Part shown: positions 8,000-15,438 of the stretch, in pieces
Numbering within the stretch: the first letter of the stretch is position 1
Layout of the letters: each line of letters opens with the position of its first letter
NCBI GenBank assembly: GCA_004524595.1
Contig: SDOA01000039.1
Coordinates: forward strand, 1-33,924
Length of the DNA: 33,924 bases
Direction: 5' to 3'
Source: Candidatus Thorarchaeota archaeon
GTDB taxonomy: Archaea > Asgardarchaeota > Thorarchaeia > Thorarchaeales > Thorarchaeaceae
Translations under genes and position numbers: made by a program
The notes under the pieces: model-generated
Told to the model about the DNA's origin: nothing
The model's database searches: none
Seen by the model: only the letters and a program-made list of their open reading frames with translations

Positions 8000-8770
8000 C
8001 TAGTAGTGGACAATAGGTCCTTCCTCTTCATGTGAGATTAATCGTTGTCCAATTTTGAAACACACAATGCTACTCACTCCAATGATGCTTACTATATAGA
8101 ACAGTGCAAAAGCTATATTGAAGTTTAGAAGGAGAAATGCTGGCTCCAAGATTATATTTACAGTAAAGTAAGCTATGCCTTGAGAGAGAAGAATCGGTAG
8201 TAAATCTCCCCATGGTGAAATCAATAAAAACGCAGATGCAAATATCACATTCACAATCACTGAACGCTTAATTGTATCATTTGCAATTTTGACATACACA
8301 TAGTCATGTGTGTTTAGTTCTTCGATATTACTCTGCATGATTGCATCAAGTAGATTCTCTGCATATCTAGGGCCTCCAGGGCCTAGAGCAATCAATACTC
8401 CTGCTAAGAAAATGATAATAACCGTACCAATTGACCTCAAAGATTCTAAAAATAGGAGGGCAAGAAGCATTGATGAAATTGAAACAATGAAACCAATCCA
8501 TATTCCAGCAAGCAGAGTGTTATTCGCTAGATGATCTTGGAACATTGCGCCAATTCTTGAATGCGTTCTTTTAGTGATGTTGTCAATGACCCAATTGTGA
8601 GAATAGCAATCTGTATATTGTGTACTTCCACTTAGATCAAGATCAGATACATCATATCTTCCCTGTATTAGCTCCTCAAGTTTATGATGTTGCCGAACCT
8701 TCCTTAGTCTGTAGAGTGTAATGATGAAAATGAATGAACCTGTGATTAGTAGGCCAACAGAGTACTCCAT
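8000..8770 (-). CDS. Multi-pass membrane protein of unknown function
   Basis: A 256-residue protein with one N-terminal helix (about 3-20), a hydrophilic region of about 65 residues (LEELIQGRYDVSDLDLSG), then four or five further helices. The loop GPGGPRYAENLLDAIMQSNIEEL lies between the helix pairs. No enzyme or transporter signature is seen. An upstream ATG at 8776 is possible, but AAGGGA sits directly against it and six bases before the ATG at 8770, so 8770 is chosen. The next minus-strand gene upstream (8837-9691) ends 66 bases before this start, so they may be cotranscribed. Confidence 0.72.
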   Translation of the reverse strand: MEYSVGLLITGSFIFIITLYRLRKVRQHHKLEELIQGRYDVSDLDLSGSTQYTDCYSHNWVIDNITKRTHSRIGAMFQDHLANNTLLAGIWIGFIVSISSMLLALLFLESLRSIGTVIIIFLAGVLIALGPGGPRYAENLLDAIMQSNIEELNTHDYVYVKIANDTIKRSVIVNVIFASAFLLISPWGDLLPILLSQGIAYFTVNIILEPAFLLLNFNIAFALFYIVSIIGVSSIVCFKIGQRLISHEEEGPIVHY

Positions 8771-8836
8771 GTTCATTCCCTTGTAATATTCAATTGAAGT
8801 AAAGCCAGCAAAAATAATAGAATTTTAAACCCTTCT

Positions 8837-9691
8837 CTAAAGGAAGGAAACTCTATTCAAAATTGAAAGCCAGACATGAAACATCAATATCTTGTACGAG
8901 TCAATTGTTTCGCTAAAATCCTTTCCTATGAATATGATTACCTCCCCACGAAGAGTAGTATCTCTTCGTTTACCAACCTTCAGATTAACATCATCCCCAT
9001 TTAACGTCATCTGGATGCCATGTTCATAAAAAACACGGGGATGCTCTGAATGGAAGTAATCCAAGTTCTTCATAGGCCTTGGATAAAGTTCTGTCTTCAA
9101 TGATCGCGTTTCGATTTTTATCTGAATCATTTGGGATTCGTAGTTGGCTACGATCTTTTTTGGGCCAGTTGAGCCAGGAATAAGAAGAGGCCTAATGCCT
9201 TTGTGTCGATCAACGATACGACCTTCAAGTAAACCTGCAAAGTCACCGCCTCTACCAGAAACAGTAAAAACTCCTTTATCTATCACCATGCAGAATGGAT
9301 TTCTAGACTCTTCTAATTTTATAAATCCTGAGGGATTCATCCTGCCTTCTTCTTCCATTTGCCAATAAAACCATGGAATTGTAGTCATTGGCAGCATCCG
9401 ATCAGGGTATTTGTTTTTACGAAACATAATCTTCCATAAATCGTCATTTAGAACATAAAGAGACAATGATATTGGATGGAAATAATCTGTTTGATGTTCA
9501 AGGAACTTTTTTTGACTTTCTTTATCAGGATAGAGGTGGTCAGCAATATCAGATATTTGTTCAACCAGGAGAGAGGTCTTTCCTTTGATAGCCAAGTTGT
9601 CCAACTGGTCTTGGTTCAAAGTGATTACGACCTGATTATTGATACAGAAGTTCTCAATAGACTTCTCATCAAATTCATACCGGGTTGCCAT
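8837..9691 (-). CDS. Hypothetical soluble protein
   Basis: A 284-residue protein with no membrane segment or signal peptide. It begins MATRYEFDEKSIENFCINNQ and includes aromatic- and Pro-rich stretches (TTIPWFYWQMEEEGRMNPSG) and a Gly-rich segment (VSGRGGDFAGLLEGRIVD). No catalytic motif or known family is recognised. A TATA-like AT-rich element at about 9708-9717 on the minus strand lies 20-26 bases from the ATG, which suggests a nearly leaderless transcript. It is divergent from the PHP phosphoesterase gene across a region with repeated ATTAGAAC motifs. Confidence 0.7.
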   Translation of the reverse strand: MATRYEFDEKSIENFCINNQVVITLNQDQLDNLAIKGKTSLLVEQISDIADHLYPDKESQKKFLEHQTDYFHPISLSLYVLNDDLWKIMFRKNKYPDRMLPMTTIPWFYWQMEEEGRMNPSGFIKLEESRNPFCMVIDKGVFTVSGRGGDFAGLLEGRIVDRHKGIRPLLIPGSTGPKKIVANYESQMIQIKIETRSLKTELYPRPMKNLDYFHSEHPRVFYEHGIQMTLNGDDVNLKVGKRRDTTLRGEVIIFIGKDFSETIDSYKILMFHVWLSILNRVSFL

Positions 9692-9851
9692 AAATCAAGG
9701 TTTTCGAATATATGAATAGCCTTTTCGGTATCGAGCACCATCAATACACCCTTTCATTTTAATTATTGATGATAACTGCGATGTTGATACCGTTAACAAT
9801 ACCTTTCACAAAGACACTTGGAAAAATATCATGATGAGTCAATAGCTAATA

Positions 9852-9937
9852 ATTAGAACTCACAATTAGTTGGAACACGTGTTCTAATAATCATCGTAAG
9901 AGGTTGAGTTATATTGGATTCAATTTCAAATTAGAAC
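9852..9937. promoter_or_regulatory. Operator-like cluster: 12-bp palindrome and three ATTAGAAC motifs
   Basis: The perfect palindrome GAACACGTGTTC occupies 9873-9884 and is flanked by TTG and TAA (9870-9887). The octamer ATTAGAAC occurs at 9852-9859, inverted at 9881-9888 (overlapping the palindrome) and direct again at 9930-9937, ending three bases before the ATG at 9941. A TATA-like GTTATATT (9908-9915) lies between the second and third copies, so the third would cover the transcription start of a leaderless PHP gene. The layout suggests regulator binding sites in this divergent 249-base interval (9692-9940), in which no gene was found. Confidence 0.5.
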
Positions 9938-9940
9938 AAG

Positions 9941-10606
9941 ATGGTGTCTTATCGATACGACCTTCATATCCATTCAAATTTCTCAGATGGTCTAGCAAGT
10001 ATAAGTGAGATTACTGATAGAGCTAATGTGCTCAGATTAGAAACAATTGCAATTACTGACCATTTCTGGCCGTCTCTGGGCTCTCGTTATGGTGGAAAGA
10101 GAATCATCGAGAATAGACGGAGGGAGATTGAAGAACAGAGAACCGATTACCCGAATCTTTTAATTCTCGATGGTGTTGAAGTCGATATTCAATCCAATGG
10201 AGAGCTCGCTCCAGTCGATGAAGGACTGGCACAATTCGACTTAGTCATTGGCTCATTCCATTGGATGACTGATTCTACACGCTGGGTCTCAGCGCTCCAG
10301 AAAGCCCTTAAAGAGCCTAAGTTTCACATCCTTGGACATTGGGATGGATACCTGTCCTCTTACAAGGAAGAGGATGGAGAACATGCTGCAGAATTACTAG
10401 CTGAAGCAGGGGTGGCCATTGAACTGAGTAATCGCTATGTCACAGAACATCCAGACTTCTTTAATATTGCAAAGAGAGCTGGGTGCAAATTCACTCTCGG
10501 GAGCGATTCACATAACAAGGAAACAATAGGACAGCTCGATTTTCAGATTAAATTGGCAATAGATTATGAATTAGAAATGCTTGATCCCCGTGAATTGAAA
10601 AAATAG
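9941..10606 (+). CDS. PHP-domain metal-dependent phosphoesterase
   Basis: A compact 221-residue PHP domain, the fold of histidinol phosphatase, PolX-type nucleases and small phosphoesterases. The full metal-ligand set is visible: His9 and His11 (DLHIHSNFSDG), Asp16, Asp40-His41 (TDHFWP), Glu80 (DGVEVD), His107 (GSFHWM), His133 (ILGHWD), and Asp189 and His191 (GSDSHN). It is probably an active trinuclear-metal hydrolase of the cytoplasm. It stands alone, with no polymerase domain or histidine-biosynthesis neighbours, so the substrate (histidinol phosphate, nucleotide or other phosphoester) is open. The ATG has no ribosome site and lies about 26-33 bases from a TATA-like element, consistent with leaderless translation. 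Confidence 0.88.
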   Translation: MVSYRYDLHIHSNFSDGLASISEITDRANVLRLETIAITDHFWPSLGSRYGGKRIIENRRREIEEQRTDYPNLLILDGVEVDIQSNGELAPVDEGLAQFDLVIGSFHWMTDSTRWVSALQKALKEPKFHILGHWDGYLSSYKEEDGEHAAELLAEAGVAIELSNRYVTEHPDFFNIAKRAGCKFTLGSDSHNKETIGQLDFQIKLAIDYELEMLDPRELKK

Positions 10607-10622
10607 GTAGGGTTTTGTTACA

Positions 10623-10781
10623 CTATCTAAACAGGTCAATTACACGAATATTTGAACTCCCATACCTATCCAAACAGTCCAGTAGTAGGTCAAGATGTTC
10701 TTGGTCTTTAATCCACCAGGCACTATATGCAGAAATCGGAAGTCGGAATGCTTTTCTCTCACCAATCATATCCATTCTCAT
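10623..10781 (-). CDS. Possible 52-residue protein opposite the SCP2-like gene
   Basis: The minus strand between two plus-strand genes holds an ATG frame of 52 codons beginning MRMDMIGERKAF, containing SAYSAWWIKDQEHL and ending VIDLFR. Its mix of charged, aromatic and aliphatic residues looks like real protein and is more convincing than the plus-strand frame at 10615-10797. It is convergent with the PHP gene (16 bases between stops) and its start is only 12 bases from the SCP2 start. The promoters would therefore have to overlap coding sequence, which argues for caution. No family is recognised. Confidence 0.35.
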   Translation of the reverse strand: MRMDMIGERKAFRLPISAYSAWWIKDQEHLDLLLDCLDRYGSSNIRVIDLFR

Positions 10782-10793
10782 TGGAGATGCTTC

Positions 10794-11213
10794 ATGATGA
10801 GTGACAAACTTTTGTTTCCCTCAGACGAGTGGATTGAGAAGTATGTAGATGCTTTGAATAAAAATGCGAGATACGAAGACAGTGCCAAAACGTGGGAAGG
10901 GGACTTCGTCTTCCAGATAGATGCTGATGGAGACCTCATCAAAGAGGATGTGAGATTCTATTTGGACCTCTGGCATGGAAAATGCCGCTCCGCCAGAATG
11001 GCAGGACCAGAAGATAAAGCTGAATTTGTATACGCAGGACCTCTGAAGAACTGGAAACTGCTCTTTGATGGTAAAATCGACCCTATAAAAGGGATCATGG
11101 CTCGAAAGTTCAAACTTGAAGGCGATATGGGCAAGGTCATGCGGTATACAAAGGCCGCATTAGAACTAGTTGCCACTACAAGGGAGATTCCTACAAAGTA
11201 TCTCGACGAGTAA
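10794..11213 (+). CDS. SCP2-like lipid/sterol-carrier domain protein
   Basis: A 139-residue stand-alone SCP2-type domain, a small fold with a hydrophobic tunnel that binds acyl-CoA or other lipids. The order fits the family: helical start DEWIEKYVDALNKNARYEDS, strands with DFVFQIDADGD, the YLDLWHGKCR segment, EFVYAGPLKNWKLLFDGKIDP, then GIMARKFKLEGDMGKVMRYTKA, typical of the C-terminal tunnel helix. The frame extends upstream, but GGAG at 10782-10785 is eight bases before the ATG at 10794, and the upstream residues look non-coding. An ATG directly follows at 10797. The flavoprotein gene follows after 22 bases, so the two are likely cotranscribed. The ligand is unknown. Confidence 0.85.
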   Translation: MMSDKLLFPSDEWIEKYVDALNKNARYEDSAKTWEGDFVFQIDADGDLIKEDVRFYLDLWHGKCRSARMAGPEDKAEFVYAGPLKNWKLLFDGKIDPIKGIMARKFKLEGDMGKVMRYTKAALELVATTREIPTKYLDE

Positions 11214-11235
11214 TGTGTGGATAGAGGAAGGCATA

Positions 11236-12324
11236 GTGCAACTTCATACCGAGCTATGTGATATCATAGGGATCAGACACCCCATACTCCAAGGAGGAAT
11301 GGGACCCTACAAGACAGAGTCTCTAGCGATAGCCGTAGCAAATGCTGGTGCTCTTGGTGTCATCAGCAGTATAGGAATGGCCGCAACCCTGTTGCCTGAG
11401 GCGGCACCAATCGATGCTCTACGACTATTTGGCACTGACCCACCTCCAGTGATTCTACGAAAATCCATTGAAAAGGTCATGACTGAAACGAAGAGTTCAG
11501 GAGGTATCTTTGGTGTCAATATCCCGGTGGCAGCTGAGTTCATGCTTGCATCAGAGATGTTCTTCAGAGAGACTGTAGCTGCAGTTCAAGAGAACTCTGA
11601 TATTGAGAGGTCTCTGAGAGTGATCGTCACCTCAGCGGGAAATCCAAAACCGTGGGCAGTCATCAAAGAACATGGATTTGTCTGGGCTCATGTCGTTCCT
11701 AGCGTCTATCATGCAAAGAAGGCAGAGGTTGCAGGTGCAGATATTGTTGTTGCCTCAGGACATGAGGGAGGTGCACATGTAAGCTGGGACCCAGTTCATT
11801 CGATGGTGCTCTTACCAGCAGTAGCAAAGTCGGTGAACCTACCTGTTGTTGGAGCAGGAGGATTCAGTGATGGCAGAGGACTTGCAGCAGCACTCTGTCT
11901 AGGTGCTAAAGGCATTCAGATGGGTACAAGATTGATCGCAACGAAGGAGAGTGACTTCGAACCAATCTGGAAAAATGCAATAATTAACCGCGAAGAGAGG
12001 AACACCCTTGTGGGAAGAGGGCTATTTGGACCAATGCGATTCCTTCGTAATGCACGAGCAGTACAGATCGTAAAGCGAACGCTCAATGATATTCCTGATT
12101 TCTTCTTAGGAGAACCTCTTGATTCGAATGAGGAGATATTAGAGCTGGAGAGGTCAGGGTTTGATGACCTCATTGATGCAAAAGAGGATACTGCACTCAT
12201 GTTTGGTGGAGAGGTAGTAGGGCGCATTCAAGACGTACCAAGTACTCAAGATCTCATCCAAGACATCATATCTGAAGCTGTAGATATTCTCAACAATACC
12301 CCCAAACGTGTTCTTCAGATATAA
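11236..12324 (+). CDS. Nitronate monooxygenase / 2-nitropropane dioxygenase-like FMN enzyme
   Basis: A TIM-barrel flavoprotein of the nitronate monooxygenase and FabK superfamily. Key features are the N-terminal block GIRHPILQGGMG, the FMN phosphate region PVVGAGGFSDGRGLAAAL followed by GAKGIQMGTRLIAT, and the active-site motif SGHEGGAH with a likely catalytic histidine near residue 176. Length 362 is normal. The frame could begin at 11170, but that would run into the SCP2 gene; GAGGAAGG at 11224-11231 favours the GTG at 11236, which gives the usual short lead-in to GIxxPIxQGGMG. It lies between a lipid-binding protein and an alcohol dehydrogenase. It may oxidise nitronates or reduce an enoyl or other lipid substrate; sequence alone does not decide. 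Confidence 0.85.
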   Translation: MQLHTELCDIIGIRHPILQGGMGPYKTESLAIAVANAGALGVISSIGMAATLLPEAAPIDALRLFGTDPPPVILRKSIEKVMTETKSSGGIFGVNIPVAAEFMLASEMFFRETVAAVQENSDIERSLRVIVTSAGNPKPWAVIKEHGFVWAHVVPSVYHAKKAEVAGADIVVASGHEGGAHVSWDPVHSMVLLPAVAKSVNLPVVGAGGFSDGRGLAAALCLGAKGIQMGTRLIATKESDFEPIWKNAIINREERNTLVGRGLFGPMRFLRNARAVQIVKRTLNDIPDFFLGEPLDSNEEILELERSGFDDLIDAKEDTALMFGGEVVGRIQDVPSTQDLIQDIISEAVDILNNTPKRVLQI

Positions 12325-12420
12325 TAGCGGAAAGGCAGAGCAAATAAGAGGGGGAAGTACTATTGGTGAAGCAGTATCAGTTCTGATTTGTATTAATAGT
12401 AGTGTTTGGGAGAGATGACA

Positions 12421-13596
12421 ATGGTATGGTGGTTCTCTATACCTAAGATTGTGTTTGGTGAAGATGCTCTAAGCGAACTCGAACAAGTTGAAGGTAAGAA
12501 AGCAATCATTGTGACTGACAAAGTCATCAATGGTCTAGGTCTTGCTGAGAAGATATCTAACATATTGTGCGAAAACCAGTGGGAAACTGCAATTTGGGAT
12601 GGCGTTGAACCTGACCCTAAGGTTTCAACTGTAATGGAAGCCGCGAAAGCGATGAAACGTGTTGATGCAGATTGGATTATCGCTGTAGGCGGTGGAAGTG
12701 TTATGGACACCGCTAAAGCAGCTTGGGTTCTTTATGAAAAGCCCGATACCCAATTGGATGCATTGACCCCATTTGACATATTGGGACTTCGTTCGAAAGC
12801 TAGGCTAATCTGCATTCCAACCACAACAGGGACTGGTTCTGAGGCTACAAAAGCAATAGTGATACGAGATGATGAAACTGGAAGGAAGTTCGCAACCATT
12901 AATCCTGAACTCACACCAGATATTGCGATTCTAGACCCCTCATTCGTTGTTGGATTACCAAAGGGTCTGACGGCTTATACCGGAATGGATGCCTTGACAC
13001 ACGCAGTTGAAGGATACATATCTGTGTGGAAGAATGACTTTTCTGATGGTAGCTCTCTACAGGCAGTGAAGATGATCTTCGAATGGCTCCCGAAGTCAAT
13101 CGAAGACCTGACTGATCTGGAAGCGAGAGAGAAGATGTTAGTTGCAGCATGCCTAGCTGGAATGTCATTTGGAAACTCACAGGCAGCTCTTGCACATTCA
13201 CTTGGTCATAGCATGGGTTCAGTTCTCAGGTTGCATCACGGTCTCTCAGTAGGTATGGCACTCCCATACACTGTTGAATTCAATTGCAAGGATAATGAAG
13301 AGTGCGCAGCTCAATATGCTGAACTCGCTGGACTCATCAGTATCCATGAAAAGGACAATACGAAGACATCAATAAAATTCGCATCTGCGATAAAAGATCT
13401 CATGGCCAAAGTGGGTAGCCCCAGGACATTTTCAGAAGCAGGTGTCAAACGGGCGGACTTTGATAAAGCACTGGAAAAAATGGTGGAGTTCGCTATGATG
13501 GATTCTAGCATCACTATGAATCCCAGAAATATTGACAGTAGTGAGATCCGTAAGATGTATGAATATATGTTCGAAGGCAAAATAATTGATTTCTAG
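12421..13596 (+). CDS. Iron-containing (group III) alcohol dehydrogenase
   Basis: A 391-residue NAD(P)-dependent alcohol/aldehyde oxidoreductase of the Fe-ADH family. The nucleotide-binding GGGSVMDTAKA and the TTTGTGSEAT motif are present. The four metal ligands can be placed as Asp190 and His194 (TGMDALTHAVEGY), His259 (ALAHSLGH) and His273 (LHHG), with the same 4- and 14-residue spacings as FucO. GGAG at 12409-12412 is eight bases before the ATG at 12421, so the upstream TTG and ATG are less likely. The stop TAG runs into GGGGGAGG, the ribosome site of the AOR gene, so the two enzymes are made together. The pair could convert alcohols to aldehydes and then to acids, or run in reverse as electron sinks. 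Confidence 0.93.
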   Translation: MVWWFSIPKIVFGEDALSELEQVEGKKAIIVTDKVINGLGLAEKISNILCENQWETAIWDGVEPDPKVSTVMEAAKAMKRVDADWIIAVGGGSVMDTAKAAWVLYEKPDTQLDALTPFDILGLRSKARLICIPTTTGTGSEATKAIVIRDDETGRKFATINPELTPDIAILDPSFVVGLPKGLTAYTGMDALTHAVEGYISVWKNDFSDGSSLQAVKMIFEWLPKSIEDLTDLEAREKMLVAACLAGMSFGNSQAALAHSLGHSMGSVLRLHHGLSVGMALPYTVEFNCKDNEECAAQYAELAGLISIHEKDNTKTSIKFASAIKDLMAKVGSPRTFSEAGVKRADFDKALEKMVEFAMMDSSITMNPRNIDSSEIRKMYEYMFEGKIIDF

Positions 13597-13609
13597 GGGG
13601 AGGAACAGG

Positions 13610-15427
13610 ATGTTAGGATATCGAGGTAAGATACTCAATGTAAATCTGACCAAGGAAGCAACAACAGTTGAATCATTAGATAGAGAGATGTTAAGGCAAT
13701 TTATTGGTGGTGCAGGTCTAGGAACACGACTTCTCTATAATATGATTGACTCAACCACAGATCCCCTTGGACCAGATAATCCATTAATCTTCCTTACGGG
13801 TCCATTCACTGGAACTATGGTTCCAACAAGTGGTAAGTCTACATTCTGTTCGCGATCACCAAAGACAGGTCTCCTGGGCTATAGCACAGTAGGTGGTCAT
13901 CTAGGAGCCGACCTCAAGTTTGCTGGGTTTGATGGAATTGTAATCACTGGTATTGTATCAAAACCATCCTATTTGTTAATTGAAGACTTGGATGTTGAGA
14001 TACGAGATGCCAGTCATCTCTGGGGTAAAGATACAGAACAGACTTGGGAAATCTTGAAAGAAGAGACAGGCCATAGAAATGCGGGTATCGCGAGAATTGG
14101 TATCGCAGGAGAGAACCGAGTCAAGTATGCAAGTATCATTGTAGATCATCATCGTGCCGCAGGAAGAACTGGACTAGGAGCAGTGATGGGGTCAAAGAAG
14201 CTCAAAGCAATTGTTGTGCATGGTTCAAATAGGAAAATTCCCGTAGCAAAGGAAGAGGAACTACGAGAATATGCCGCAGAATTAAACGAGGATAAAAAAG
14301 AAGATCCCACATTTCGTATGTATAGTGACCTTGGCACTGCAGGATATACTGATATGGCGAGCCTGATGTACGGGTCATTTCCGGCGGGATATTACGCCAT
14401 CGGAGAATTTGATACTTACAATCTAAGTGGCACCTCTGTCAAAGAAACAATTTTGGTCGGTAAGACATCATGTTATCGTTGCCCAATCGGTTGTGGTCGA
14501 GTTGTGGAGATAACAGAGGGCAAATACAAGATGGACAAATTTGCTGGACCAGAACTCGAAGTAACAGGAACGATGGGGTCTCTTATCCTGAATAATGATG
14601 TTGAATCTGTAGCGTTTGTGAATAAGATGCTTGATCTTTATGGTATAGACACTATCTCAGGCGGAAACACCATTGCTTTTGCCTATTATTTATTCAAGGA
14701 AGGTAAGATTGCATCAGAAGATCTTGATGGAATATCACCTGAATGGGGAGAGGTCGATTCAGCTCTTGTATTTATTGAGAAGATTGCGAAGAGAGAAGGA
14801 GTTGGAGACCTCATGGCAGAGGGCAGTCTGCAATTCGGAGAGCGATTTGGTGTACCCGAACTCGCAGCTCAAGTGAATGGGCTAGAACTACCACAACATG
14901 ATCCAAGAGGCTTTTCAGGACTGGCGGCAGGGTATGCAACATCACCACGAGGTGCATGTCACATGGCTGCTGATATGTACAATGTTCAGATGGGGCAACC
15001 TAACGAGGCGTTTGGAATTGAGAGTGTCGACAGATTCGAAAATGAGGCAGACATAGTAGCCAAACAGCAAGATTTCAGGGCATTGACCAATTCAGCAGTC
15101 ATTTGTAATTTCTATTCGGTAAATGGAGATGAACTTACTCGACTCCTTCAACTTGTCACAGGATGGGATTTCACTGTTGATGAAGTTGTACAGACAGGAG
15201 AGCGTATATTTACACTGATGAGAATGCTCAATCTTAAACTCGGGTATAATGTAAAGAATGAGAGGCTTCCTGAGATAGTCATGAGACCTTTAGAGGGAGC
15301 AACAGAAGGATACGTCCCCAATGTAGGTGAACATCTCGACAAGTGGTACGAAACACGTGGATGGGATAGAAAGACTGGGAGGCCTCCCAAAGATAGGCTT
15401 CAGAAATTAGGTCTTGGAGATCTCTGA
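13610..15427 (+). CDS. aor: Aldehyde ferredoxin oxidoreductase family protein (tungsten/molybdenum bis-pterin)
   Basis: A 605-residue AOR-family enzyme, which oxidises aldehydes to carboxylic acids with ferredoxin reduction, or the reverse. The N-terminal MLGYRGKILNVNLT, PTSGKSTFCSRSPKTGLLGYS and GFDGIVITG blocks are typical. The [4Fe-4S] ligands are C288, C291 and C295 (SCYRCPIGC) and C499 (AVICNFY), nearly the numbering of the Pyrococcus furiosus enzyme. The pterin-binding block ASPRG-type is seen as GYATSPRGACHMAADMY. GGGGGAGG at 13596-13603 sets the start at the ATG 13610; the earlier TTG is unlikely. It follows the alcohol dehydrogenase with 13 bases between. Substrate range and metal cannot be settled from sequence. 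Confidence 0.94.
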   Translation: MLGYRGKILNVNLTKEATTVESLDREMLRQFIGGAGLGTRLLYNMIDSTTDPLGPDNPLIFLTGPFTGTMVPTSGKSTFCSRSPKTGLLGYSTVGGHLGADLKFAGFDGIVITGIVSKPSYLLIEDLDVEIRDASHLWGKDTEQTWEILKEETGHRNAGIARIGIAGENRVKYASIIVDHHRAAGRTGLGAVMGSKKLKAIVVHGSNRKIPVAKEEELREYAAELNEDKKEDPTFRMYSDLGTAGYTDMASLMYGSFPAGYYAIGEFDTYNLSGTSVKETILVGKTSCYRCPIGCGRVVEITEGKYKMDKFAGPELEVTGTMGSLILNNDVESVAFVNKMLDLYGIDTISGGNTIAFAYYLFKEGKIASEDLDGISPEWGEVDSALVFIEKIAKREGVGDLMAEGSLQFGERFGVPELAAQVNGLELPQHDPRGFSGLAAGYATSPRGACHMAADMYNVQMGQPNEAFGIESVDRFENEADIVAKQQDFRALTNSAVICNFYSVNGDELTRLLQLVTGWDFTVDEVVQTGERIFTLMRMLNLKLGYNVKNERLPEIVMRPLEGATEGYVPNVGEHLDKWYETRGWDRKTGRPPKDRLQKLGLGDL

Positions 15428-15438
15428 GGTTCGCTCGA

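Noticed and set aside
10645..10662. T-loop-like GAGTTCAAATATTC on the minus strand, suggesting a tRNA
   Set aside because: The flanking bases do not pair into a T-stem and no acceptor or anticodon arm can be built around it.
10615..10797. Plus-strand open frame of 60 codons between the PHP and SCP2 genes
   Set aside because: Ser/Arg/Ile-rich low-quality composition, no ribosome site, and it covers the SCP2 ribosome site. The minus-strand frame at the same place is more protein-like.
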